Below are positions 18,520 to 25,905 of a stretch of DNA of 39,101 nt, in pieces (the first letter of the stretch is position 1; each line of letters starts with the position of its first letter). The position numbers were made by a program, and so were the translations under genes. This DNA comes from a virus, in the IMG/VR virus record IMGVR_UViG_3300020215_000095, positions 1 through 39,101 of that record; one strand, written 5' to 3'. The notes beneath the pieces are model-generated. The model made no database searches. It was not told the DNA's origin and saw only the letters and a program-made list of their open reading frames with translations.

Positions 18520-20339
18520 TGGCCCCCTCGATCTACGACTGGGTGAAGAGCGAGGAGAGCCGGTTCGAGACCGACGAAATCCAGGTCGGGGACAACTGGC
18601 ACTGGAACTTCCGCAAGCACGTCCAACTGATCTTCCACCTCAAGAACGGCGTCTTCTACACCGGGGAGAACAACTGGCTGCGCGCCTTCAAGCAAGTCAT
18701 GCGTCCCCTGCTCCGGCTCTCGTACTGGACGGAGGACCTTGAGGTGAAGGACGTGAGCTTCTTCATCGAGAACACGGACAACCGCGTCCTCTCCTTCCTC
18801 GTGAAGAAGTACCACGACGAGGTGTACGTCAGGGAGCACGACCTCGACACCCTCTTCGACGAGATCACCGAGAGCGACATCGACTACGGCGGGGCTCTTG
18901 TCCAAAAAGGGAAGAAGCGCCCTGAGCTCCTCCCCTTAAACGCCGTTGCCTTCTGCGATCAGACCGACCTCCTCGGCGGTCCCGTTGCGTTCAAGCACTA
19001 CTTCGCGCCCGACAAGCTGAAGCAGATGAGCAAGGTGGGGTGGGGCAAGCCCGAGAACGGAGCCACCATCAGCCTTGAGGAGCTCTGCACCCTCGCCACC
19101 ATGGATAAGGACCCGGTCGGCACCTTAAACGACGCGAAGAACAAGGTCCCCGGCAAGACGATCGAGGTGTACGTCGTGATCGGGAACCTCCCCGACCACT
19201 ACCTCAAGGACAACGACGACATGGAGTACACCTGCCCCCAGGTGCAGGTGATCGCGTACTACACCGACAAGCACAAGCGCAGGCAGGGGGTGACGCTCTA
19301 CCGCCGCGAGGACTACGGGGAGCGGCTCAAGTTCCACGCCTCGGAGAAGGTCTATAACCGCGCGCTCGGCTACTCAGACGGCGAGGCGTTCCTCCACCCG
19401 CAGATTTGGAGCAACTTCCTCGAAATCCACAAGATGCAGATGCTTGAAGCGGGGGCCAAGGTCCCGCTGTGGACCGACGACGAGAGCTTCACCAACAAGA
19501 ACGCCATTGTCGACGGCGAGAACCTCCAGGTGCACACGCTCACCGAGGGCCGCACCATCGGCCAGGTACCCACGGCCGCGACGGCGAACATTCAGCTGTA
19601 CCAGAACGCGATCGACACCTGGTTCGAGCACTCCCAGCTCATCGGCGCTGCCTTCGATCCCATCCTCGGGAAGGAGCAGAGCTCCGGCACCACCTTCCGC
19701 GGCCAGGAGCGCACGGTGGCGCAGGGCCGGGGCTGGCACGACCGCCGCCGGGGCCAGCGCGCCAAGTTCATCGAAGAGCTCTACCGCGACTGGATCATCC
19801 CCGACATCGTGAAGGAGATCACCAGGGGCACCGCCTTCATGGCCACCCTCACCACCGAGGAACTGACGTGGATCGCAGACCAGCTCTCCACCAACCACGC
19901 CAACGAGAAGATCAAGCGCTCGCTGCTTGAAGGGAAGGTCGTCACCCGCGAGGAGCAGGAGGTCTTGAAGCAGACCTTCAAGGAGACCTTCGCCAAGGGC
20001 GGCAACAAGCGGCTCATCGAGATCCTCAAGGGCGAGTTCGACGGCATCGAAATCAAGATGGGCATCAACATCGCCGGCAAGCAGAAGGACCTCGTGAACC
20101 TCTCCGACAAGCTCCTCTCCATCTTCCAGTTCGTCTTCGCCAACCCCGCCGGCTTCCAGCAGGCGATGCAGATGCCCGCCCTCGCCAAAGCCTTTCAGGA
20201 CATCCTTGAGTACTCGGGTCTCAATCAGGCCGACTTCATGAGCCTCATGATGGCGGAGAAGCCGCTTGCCCTGCCGCAGGGCCAGCCAATGCAGCCCCCG
20301 CAGCCCATGACCCTCGCGAAGGCACCGGCCGAAGCCTAG
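18516..20339 (+). CDS. Portal protein
   Basis: The 607-residue product sits directly after terminase-linked genes and before scaffold and capsid genes. Portal-like features include the long N-terminal alpha/beta part, the stretch VKKYHDEVYVREHDLDTLFDE, a central crown/stem region with QNAIDTWFEHSQLIGAAFD and SSGTTFRGQE at about 395-405, and a helical C-terminus. A Met/Gln/Pro-rich tail (PQGQPMQPPQPM) closes it. It forms the dodecameric DNA channel and motor docking site at one capsid vertex. It is longer than most siphovirus portals, in line with podovirus-type portals. The call rests mainly on order, length and pattern. Confidence 0.8.
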   Translation: MMAPSIYDWVKSEESRFETDEIQVGDNWHWNFRKHVQLIFHLKNGVFYTGENNWLRAFKQVMRPLLRLSYWTEDLEVKDVSFFIENTDNRVLSFLVKKYHDEVYVREHDLDTLFDEITESDIDYGGALVQKGKKRPELLPLNAVAFCDQTDLLGGPVAFKHYFAPDKLKQMSKVGWGKPENGATISLEELCTLATMDKDPVGTLNDAKNKVPGKTIEVYVVIGNLPDHYLKDNDDMEYTCPQVQVIAYYTDKHKRRQGVTLYRREDYGERLKFHASEKVYNRALGYSDGEAFLHPQIWSNFLEIHKMQMLEAGAKVPLWTDDESFTNKNAIVDGENLQVHTLTEGRTIGQVPTAATANIQLYQNAIDTWFEHSQLIGAAFDPILGKEQSSGTTFRGQERTVAQGRGWHDRRRGQRAKFIEELYRDWIIPDIVKEITRGTAFMATLTTEELTWIADQLSTNHANEKIKRSLLEGKVVTREEQEVLKQTFKETFAKGGNKRLIEILKGEFDGIEIKMGINIAGKQKDLVNLSDKLLSIFQFVFANPAGFQQAMQMPALAKAFQDILEYSGLNQADFMSLMMAEKPLALPQGQPMQPPQPMTLAKAPAEA

Positions 20340-20342
20340 CCT

Positions 20343-20573
20343 ATGGACGCCACTGAGAAATCGAAGCTCCGCCGGTTCATCAGCGATCCGGGGCTGTCCG
20401 CCGCCGTCCGCGCGGTCCTACTTCAGAGCTTCATCAAGGAGCGCAAGGAGGCCGACGTGTACAAGCTCGCCGCAGCCAAACTTGCGATCGACATGCTTCA
20501 GGATGCATGGCGGGAGCTTGAACGCTACCGCATCGACGACGAGCCTCCCGAGCGTAAAGTCCAGCACGTGTAG
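20343..20573 (+). CDS. Hypothetical helical protein
   Basis: A 76-residue, charged, fully helical protein (MDATEKSKLRRFISD start, then DVYKLAAAKLAIDMLQDAWREL). It is the size of small head proteins found after portals. ATG follows CT with no Shine-Dalgarno sequence, 3 nt after the portal stop. A perfect DnaA-box complement TGTGGATAA (20574-20582) follows its stop. Confidence 0.65.
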   Translation: MDATEKSKLRRFISDPGLSAAVRAVLLQSFIKERKEADVYKLAAAKLAIDMLQDAWRELERYRIDDEPPERKVQHV

Positions 20574-20601
20574 TGTGGATAACCGCGCGCGGCATAAAGC
20601 A

Positions 20602-20613
20602 TATAATTAGCTC
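20602..20613 (+). promoter_or_regulatory. Consensus -10 TATAAT, predicted leaderless start
   Basis: TATAAT at 20602-20607 ends 6 nt before ATG 20614. The upstream 20 bp are GC-rich with no -35 match. Confidence 0.65.
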
Positions 20614-21015
20614 ATGAGTACCATTACCAAGACCAGCATTGCGTGCGGTGTTCTGCTTGCGCTTTCCGCACTCCTGTTCCTCATGGCGCAGTCCCGGCCC
20701 GTGAGCGGTGCCGCCCCCGACGGCGAACGCGCCGCCGTTGCCACGTCGAGTGTCAGCCAGTCGGTGACCGCAGGTGCCGTAGAGTTGCTCTTCGCCACCT
20801 CCAGCCAGTGCGCCGCCCGGATCGTCAGTACGAACGCAGGCGAAGTGAAGCTCACCTTCAGCGACCATAACGGCGTCCGTCCCACCGCCCTTGCGGGTTT
20901 CGGGCAGCCTGCATCGAGCACCGTTGCCTACGACGCGAGCGTCTACGGCTGCGGGGCGGTGTACGTGTTCCCGTCGTACACCGGCGTCCTCAACGTCGCG
21001 GAGACCGTGTGGTAA
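20614..21015 (+). CDS. Exported or membrane-anchored virion-region protein
   Basis: The 133-residue product starts with a classical signal or anchor: polar MSTITKTS, hydrophobic 9-24 (IACGVLLALSALLFLM), then an Ala/Ser-rich stretch. The remainder is beta-rich with ATSS and SST runs and two cysteines (C68, C113 approximately) that could form a disulfide if exported. Similar cysteine/Thr/Ser-rich beta proteins lie next to it (21185). It has its own consensus -10 and leaderless start, which makes separate regulation likely. Confidence 0.7.
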   Translation: MSTITKTSIACGVLLALSALLFLMAQSRPVSGAAPDGERAAVATSSVSQSVTAGAVELLFATSSQCAARIVSTNAGEVKLTFSDHNGVRPTALAGFGQPASSTVAYDASVYGCGAVYVFPSYTGVLNVAETVW

Positions 21016-21034
21016 TCACCTAATCATCAACACT

Positions 21035-21181
21035 ATGTCGCTACTCAACGAAGCCAAGATGCCGAGCCTCAAGAACAAAATTGACGCTCAGGCTGCGGCC
21101 GCAGAGAAAGTGCGCGAAGAGGCCGAAAAGAAGGACGTGAAGAAGGCCCTCGTTATCAAGAAGAAGTCCTCTAAGAACTAA
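21035..21181 (+). CDS. Lysine-rich mini-protein (48 aa)
   Basis: ATG 21035 opens a 48-residue, extremely charged helical protein (MSLLNEAKMPSLKNKID, then Ala/Glu/Lys repeats and a KKKSSKN end). It shares the MSL start with the next gene. Such Lys-rich peptides could bind DNA or act as scaffold helpers. No family is recognised. Confidence 0.55.
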   Translation: MSLLNEAKMPSLKNKIDAQAAAAEKVREEAEKKDVKKALVIKKKSSKN

Positions 21182-21184
21182 CCT

Positions 21185-21712
21185 ATGTCGCTACAAAATC
21201 TTGTTATTGGTGCGGTCCTGCTTGCGGCCCTTGGCGCAGCAGGCTTCCTCGCTCTGAAGCAGCTGCCCGTCGGCGCGTCCGCCGGACCCGATCACTACGT
21301 GAACGAGTTCTTCTACGCGGGCCTCTCAAGCGGCGCGTCCTGCTTCTCGACCACCACGACCGGCACACTCAGCGCGTCCATCCTTGAAAAGCACGGCTGC
21401 ATCGAGATCGACGCCGCAGGTGCAGGCCAGGCGGTCCTCTCCCTCACCCTCGCGGCCTCCTCGACGCTCAGCAACGTGCTCCCCGCTGAAGGCATGTGCC
21501 GCACCTGGTGGGTTGATACCGACGCGGTTGCCGCCGGCACCACCACGACCATCGTCGCGGGCGCAGGCTCCGTCGTCGTGGGTCATGACGCAACCGGTGC
21601 AGGTACCGGCGCTGACGTGATCGACGGCAACGAGTACGGCCGCTTCACCCTCTGCAAGAAGGACGATAGCGATATCGCCGTGTACGTCGAGGAATTCATC
21701 CACGCAGACTAG
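21185..21712 (+). CDS. Membrane-anchored beta-rich virion-region protein
   Basis: The 175-residue product has a signal-anchor (NLVIGAVLLAALGAAGFLAL, residues 5-24) followed by a Thr/Ser/Gly-rich beta domain with four cysteines (near 53, 71, 104 and 157). Repeated STTTTGT and AASSTL runs resemble phage decoration or fibre domains. If exported, the cysteines may form disulfides. It lies between portal and scaffold, where decoration proteins are common, but the anchor is unusual for a virion protein. Confidence 0.65.
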   Translation: MSLQNLVIGAVLLAALGAAGFLALKQLPVGASAGPDHYVNEFFYAGLSSGASCFSTTTTGTLSASILEKHGCIEIDAAGAGQAVLSLTLAASSTLSNVLPAEGMCRTWWVDTDAVAAGTTTTIVAGAGSVVVGHDATGAGTGADVIDGNEYGRFTLCKKDDSDIAVYVEEFIHAD

Positions 21713-21796
21713 CGCGTTTGGGTTTTCGGTCCCGCTATCAAAACTGATTACTTACCGTTTCTCACTATCGAAAAGTGACTAACATCCTCCTCAACT
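21713..21796. other. Spacer before scaffold gene
   Basis: 84 nt with a TCACT/AGTGA hairpin (21762-21778). AT-richer than its flanks. No gene or clear promoter is seen. Confidence 0.3.
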
Positions 21797-22348
21797 ATGG
21801 ATGAAAACAAAGTTGAACCTCAGGACGGTGCCCTAGAAAACACCGAAGAAGCGTCCGTCGAAGAGGCCATCATCGACGATCAGCCCACTTCCGACGAACG
21901 TGTTCGAGAACTCGAAGCCGAACTTGCCAAGTACCGGCGCATCGTCAAGCGAAGCGCCCTCAAGGAACGGCCCGACACCTCGAAAGCCCCAGAGACCGAC
22001 CTTTTGCAGAAAGCGTTCCTCCGCACCGCGGGCATCACCGCGCAGGAGGAAGTAGACCTTGCCCTCTCGACCGCGAAGAAGTGGGGCGTCTCGGTTGACC
22101 AGCTCGTCGACGACGAGGACTTCAAGGTCAAGCTTGAGAAGCACCGCGCCACCAAAGCCAACGACGAGGCCGTCTCAGACGTGAAGGGTAGCGGCCACGG
22201 CATGAGCGCCAAGCTCTCGCCGGAATACTGGCTTAGCCAGGGCCGCCCGCCCACGCCCGACGAACTGCCCGACCGCAAGGTGCGCGCGCAGATCGTCCGC
22301 TCCTTCATCGCCAAGGGCGGCAGCAGCAAGACCTTCTACAACGACTAA
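21797..22348 (+). CDS. Scaffold-like protein
   Basis: A 183-residue protein, acidic at the N-terminus (DENKVEPQDGALENTEEASVEE) with a coiled-coil segment (RVRELEAELAKYRRIVKRS, about 35-53) and a helical, charged middle. The C-terminal third is basic with GRPPTPDELPDRKVR. Acidic-start, helical, Glu/Lys-rich proteins immediately upstream of the major capsid gene are typically scaffolds that guide prohead assembly and leave before maturation. No protease motif is seen in it. Confidence 0.75.
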   Translation: MDENKVEPQDGALENTEEASVEEAIIDDQPTSDERVRELEAELAKYRRIVKRSALKERPDTSKAPETDLLQKAFLRTAGITAQEEVDLALSTAKKWGVSVDQLVDDEDFKVKLEKHRATKANDEAVSDVKGSGHGMSAKLSPEYWLSQGRPPTPDELPDRKVRAQIVRSFIAKGGSSKTFYND

Positions 22349-22387
22349 GTAAGCGTCTCTGGGATTACCTCGTAATTCCAAGACGAA

Positions 22388-23257
22388 ATGGCGAATACCA
22401 TTACGTACGAGACAAGTTTTGAGGACGTACTTCAAGACCGTCTCGACCACCCAACCACGTGGAAGGAGATGTGCGACGTGACCATTTCGGACACGCGCGC
22501 CTTCTCGACTTCCTACATGTCCACGACGCCGTCCGTTCAGACGGTGACCCGTGGCACTGCCTTCACGTTCCAGGACTTCGTAGAGACCGCCGAGACCCTC
22601 ACCATCTCGACTGGCCGCGACGTCCCGATGTACGTGGACTGGGCAGACCTCGCACAGAGCCCCTGGACCAAGCCAGCGGAGATCTTCGACCGCATCGGCG
22701 CGCTCCTCAACGAGTACATCGAGAGCGCCGTCCTTGCCCGCCACGCCAGCTGGACCGACTTCGGTACGGCTTCGATCGGCGGCGGCGGTGCTGCTACCGA
22801 CGCGATCACCGTGTCGGCGTCCAACATCGACGACATCATCCGCGGCGTGAAGCGCGAAGTGCGCGAGGCCAACGGCCAGGTTCAGATGAACCAGCGCGGC
22901 GTTGGCTTTGTCTGGCGCGCCGCAGACTTCGAGCTCCTCGAGGCCTTCGTGCAGGCCAACGGCTTCACGACCGCCGATCAGGCGCTCAAGGAGGGCACCG
23001 TCGAAGGCCTCCGGTACCTCGCCGTCGACCACTACTGGTCGAACGAGCACACCGCGGGCCACGTCTTCGCGGGCGTCAAGAAGTGCGAGCGCCTCGGCAT
23101 CCTCCGCGGTACCTACGGCAAGGCGCACCGGATTGAGTTCCCGGCAGGTTCGTCCAACAACAACCTTTCGGGCGTCGGCTTCTACAGCCGCGTGGACATC
23201 GGCCACCTCACTCCGAACACCCTCGTCCCGCTCGTGTTCGACGTGAACGTTGCCTAG
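22388..23257 (+). CDS. Major capsid protein (HK97-like)
   Basis: The 289-residue product follows the scaffold gene and has no repeats or signals. Patterns fit an HK97-type capsid: N-arm (TYETSFEDVLQDRLDHP), an extended loop (residues 45-85 with STGRDVPMYVDWADLAQ), a long spine helix (IDDIIRGVKREVREANGQVQMN, split) and a beta-rich A-domain ending in VFDVNVA. No N-terminal delta domain is present, matching the separate scaffold gene. It is expected to be the most abundant virion protein. Confidence 0.82.
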   Translation: MANTITYETSFEDVLQDRLDHPTTWKEMCDVTISDTRAFSTSYMSTTPSVQTVTRGTAFTFQDFVETAETLTISTGRDVPMYVDWADLAQSPWTKPAEIFDRIGALLNEYIESAVLARHASWTDFGTASIGGGGAATDAITVSASNIDDIIRGVKREVREANGQVQMNQRGVGFVWRAADFELLEAFVQANGFTTADQALKEGTVEGLRYLAVDHYWSNEHTAGHVFAGVKKCERLGILRGTYGKAHRIEFPAGSSNNNLSGVGFYSRVDIGHLTPNTLVPLVFDVNVA

Positions 23258-23258
23258 T

Positions 23259-23293
23259 TGTGCTCATGCTTAGTCCCTTCGGGGGCTGGCACA
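23259..23293 (+). terminator. UUCG-capped hairpin after capsid gene
   Basis: AGTCCC (23272-23277) / GGGGCT (23282-23287) is closed by a TTCG tetraloop, with an outer stem TGTGC (23259-23263) / GCACA (23289-23293). There is no U-tract, so attenuation, RNA processing or mRNA stabilisation is more likely than full termination. Confidence 0.55.
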
Positions 23294-23312
23294 TGGGCGT
23301 AACCAGTAACCT

Positions 23313-24083
23313 ATGTCTCTAGCCTTCAACGACACGACCAATTTCAAGGGCATCATCCAGATCATCGAGAAGGAGATCGAGAAGGAGCGCGGCTTTATCT
23401 CGGGGAACACCAACCGGCTGAAGGAGACCACGGCTGACGTCAATCTCGCGTGGGACGATTACGTCTACCTCGCCCTGAAAGCCTCCGGCACCTGGCAGTT
23501 CGACGACAGCAATTTCACCGACTACCCGATCATCAAGACCGCGATCACGCAGGGCCAGCGGGACTACACCTTCACGACCGATGAGGGGAGCAACCTCATC
23601 CTCGACGTCCACAAGGTGCTCATCCGGCCGAGCGCGTCCGCCACCGACTACGTCGAGATCTACCCCATCGATCAGCAGACCAAGGACCACGGTGCGGACA
23701 TCACCTCCGAGAACACCGCCCAGGGCGTGCCGACCTACTACGACAAGACCGCCAACGGGATCATCTTCGACCGCATCCCCTCGTACACGAGGAGCGAGGG
23801 CCTGAAGGTCCTCATCAACCGCGAGCCTTCTTACTTCACGTCCTCCGACACGACGAAGAAGCCGGGCTGCCCCGGCATCCACCACCGCTACTTCGCTTTG
23901 AAGGCCGCGCTCGACTACGCCCGCCGGCACGGCCTTGCCTCATACGCCCGCCTACGGGAGGAGGTGGTCTCGTTTGAGGGCGACGAGGAGAAGGGGATCA
24001 CCGGCTCGATCGAGCGGTACTTCTCACGCCGCGCCCGCGACGAGCGTCCCCGCTTGATCCCTCGCCTCTCCCCCTTCGTATGA
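23313..24083 (+). CDS. Head-tail adaptor / tail tubular A-like protein
   Basis: A 256-residue protein directly after the capsid gene. Its layout fits podovirus adaptor (gp4/gp11-like) proteins: an N-terminal helical part (IIQIIEKEIEKERG), a beta sandwich containing QGQRDYTFTTDEGS and RPSASATDYVEIYPI, and a helical C-terminus (YFALKAALDYARRHG). It would bridge the portal to the tail. The ATG overlaps no upstream gene and lacks a Shine-Dalgarno sequence. The next gene overlaps its stop by 4 nt. Confidence 0.65.
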   Translation: MSLAFNDTTNFKGIIQIIEKEIEKERGFISGNTNRLKETTADVNLAWDDYVYLALKASGTWQFDDSNFTDYPIIKTAITQGQRDYTFTTDEGSNLILDVHKVLIRPSASATDYVEIYPIDQQTKDHGADITSENTAQGVPTYYDKTANGIIFDRIPSYTRSEGLKVLINREPSYFTSSDTTKKPGCPGIHHRYFALKAALDYARRHGLASYARLREEVVSFEGDEEKGITGSIERYFSRRARDERPRLIPRLSPFV

Positions 24084-24328
24084 GCCCGGCCGAACTCGAA
24101 ATCCTGCGGGAGCACATCCAGCTGACGATCAAGGAGACCGTGAACGGCAAGATCGACCGGATGGACGAGAAGCTCGACGCCCACATCAAGGTCCATGAGG
24201 CCCACCTCATCGAGGTGAAGCCCATCCTCGATGCGTACCAGGGCGGGAAGGTGCTCGGCGACCTCGTCAAGTGGATTGCCGGGCTCGGGCTTGCCGTCCT
24301 TGCAATCAAGGGCTGGTTTATTCGCTAA
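24080..24328 (+). CDS. Small coiled-coil membrane protein
   Basis: The 82-residue product has a long amphipathic helix (residues 1-55, heptad-like ILREHIQLTIKETV and DEKLDAHIKVHEAHL) and one C-terminal transmembrane helix (about 60-78, DLVKWIAGLGLAVLAIKG). The layout recalls XhlA-type holin-associated proteins and small tail-assembly proteins. It lies between the adaptor and structural genes, far from the lysis cassette, so a lysis role is uncertain. Confidence 0.65.
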   Translation: MSPAELEILREHIQLTIKETVNGKIDRMDEKLDAHIKVHEAHLIEVKPILDAYQGGKVLGDLVKWIAGLGLAVLAIKGWFIR

Positions 24329-24338
24329 CTCAAATCAC

Positions 24339-24770
24339 ATGGCTTCACTTGTCTACAACGACTACAAAGCACGGGCGCTCGGTGACGGTACGATGGTCGA
24401 CCTCGACGGGGACACCATCAAGATCGCGCTTCTGACCTCGTCCTATACCCCCGACGCCGACGCGCACGACTTCTTCGATGATGTTTCGGCGAACGAGGTG
24501 GCGGCGTCCGGCACCTACGCGGCAGGCGGCGCGACCCTCACGGTAACGCTCACCCAGGACAACACCGACGACGAGGGGGTGTTCGACGCCGCAGACGTCT
24601 CCTTCACGTCCTTCACCGGCACGGCCCGCTACGCGGTCGTCTACAAGTCGACCGGTGTGGCAAGCACCTCGCCGCTCATCTGCCTCATCGACTTCGGGAG
24701 CAACCAAACCGCCACGAACGGCATCTTCACGATTACCTTCGCGGCCGAGGGCATCCTCAATCTCAACTAA
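24339..24770 (+). CDS. Head/tail structural protein (phage-conserved type)
   Basis: A 143-residue beta-rich protein. DTIKIALLTSSYTPDADAH (about 25-43), followed by a GGATLTVTL segment and a C-terminal FTITFAAEGILNLN, match a protein type I recall in many phage head-tail regions. ATG 24339 is preferred; the longer open frame overlaps the previous gene out of phase. It is probably a decoration or tail-completion protein. Confidence 0.7.
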   Translation: MASLVYNDYKARALGDGTMVDLDGDTIKIALLTSSYTPDADAHDFFDDVSANEVAASGTYAAGGATLTVTLTQDNTDDEGVFDAADVSFTSFTGTARYAVVYKSTGVASTSPLICLIDFGSNQTATNGIFTITFAAEGILNLN

Positions 24771-24772
24771 CT

Positions 24773-25624
24773 ATGGCGGTCACGGTCCAATCGGTCGGAG
24801 ACCTTTCGGAAAGCGCAGCCGCGAGCATCACGGTCGATGCGCCGACCGGTGTTGCCCAAGGGGACCTACTCATCGTCCATTGCGGACGGGCAAACGATAC
24901 GCCCTCGACGCCGAGCGGATGGACCCTCGTTCAGGCCGGCAACAACGGCGGAAACGTCGGCAATGGCGTGTTCTACCGCATCGCCCAGGCGGGCGACGTG
25001 GGGCAGGCGAGCTTCTCCCTCAACTTCGACGGCTCCACCTCCAAGGTCGCCCGTATGTTCCGTATTACGGGGCATAATCCGTCCAACCCGATCAACACGT
25101 CAGCCATCGCCACCGGCGCGTCTGCGACGATCACCGTCGGCTCCGTCACCCCCACCGTCGCCAACTGCCTCTTTATGTTCTTCGCGGCGGTCGACACGGC
25201 AGCCGGCGGCACGCCGTCGGTCTCCGGCTACACGATGGTTACGAGCTCTCCCACCTATTCGGAGCACTACGACCAGAAGGGCGCGGGGGACGGCTCGGAC
25301 GCGCACTTCTCAGCTGCATCCGGCCTGCGAACGGCCACCACGGCAACCGGCAACAACACCGCCACCCCTGACCGCAACGACGATTGGGTAGGCATCGTGG
25401 TCGCGGTCGAACCCGAGGTCATCAACGTCACCGTCACGCCGGCGGTTGTTACAGGAACCTTCAACGTCATCGCTCCGACCGTGAGCGGCGGCGCGAACGT
25501 GAACCCCGCGGTTGTGACCGCCGCGCTTTCCGTACAGGCCCCGACCGTCACTACCGCGGCCCCGGAATGGACCAACCCCGACAAAACGAGCGCCCCCACC
25601 TGGACTAACCCCGACAAGTCATGA
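24773..25624 (+). CDS. Beta-sandwich structural protein with C-terminal repeats
   Basis: The 283-residue product is rich in Thr/Ser/Val/Gly. The first 215 residues contain a jelly-roll-like domain with WTLVQAGNNGG and FRITGHNPSNPI. The last part has internal repeats: NVTVTPAVVTGTFNV then NVNPAVVTAALSV, each followed by [I/Q]APTV, and two copies of WTNPDK. Tandem strand repeats suggest a fibre or decoration shaft. It overlaps the next gene by 4 nt. Confidence 0.65.
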   Translation: MAVTVQSVGDLSESAAASITVDAPTGVAQGDLLIVHCGRANDTPSTPSGWTLVQAGNNGGNVGNGVFYRIAQAGDVGQASFSLNFDGSTSKVARMFRITGHNPSNPINTSAIATGASATITVGSVTPTVANCLFMFFAAVDTAAGGTPSVSGYTMVTSSPTYSEHYDQKGAGDGSDAHFSAASGLRTATTATGNNTATPDRNDDWVGIVVAVEPEVINVTVTPAVVTGTFNVIAPTVSGGANVNPAVVTAALSVQAPTVTTAAPEWTNPDKTSAPTWTNPDKS

Positions 25625-25902
25625 CCCCCGAAGAACGCCGCCAATTTCAGGACCTCATCGCGTTCAAGAAGAGCCTTGAGCGCCAGGACACCATCCCCTT
25701 TCAGGTGGGGGAGGCGTTCCGGTACCGGCTCAAAATCCGCGATCTGGCGCTTGATGCGGACGTACCCGACGGGCTTGCGAACGCGCCGCTCTCATCGATC
25801 ACCGCGCCCTCCGGCGGAGCCACGGTCGACAGCCAGGCGCGCACCGCCATTAACAGCATCATCACCCGTCTCGAGGACCTCGGCCTCGTAGACCCCAACT
25901 AG
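25621..25902 (+). CDS. Hypothetical structural-region protein
   Basis: A 93-residue protein with a charged helical start (TPEERRQFQDLIAFKK) and a C-terminal helix (AINSIITRLEDLGLVDPN). The latter resembles the trailing motif of short phage trimerising proteins (sequence ITxLEDLGL). ATG overlaps the preceding stop. It may be a tail chaperone or small tail protein. Confidence 0.6.
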   Translation: MTPEERRQFQDLIAFKKSLERQDTIPFQVGEAFRYRLKIRDLALDADVPDGLANAPLSSITAPSGGATVDSQARTAINSIITRLEDLGLVDPN

Positions 25903-25905
25903 CCT

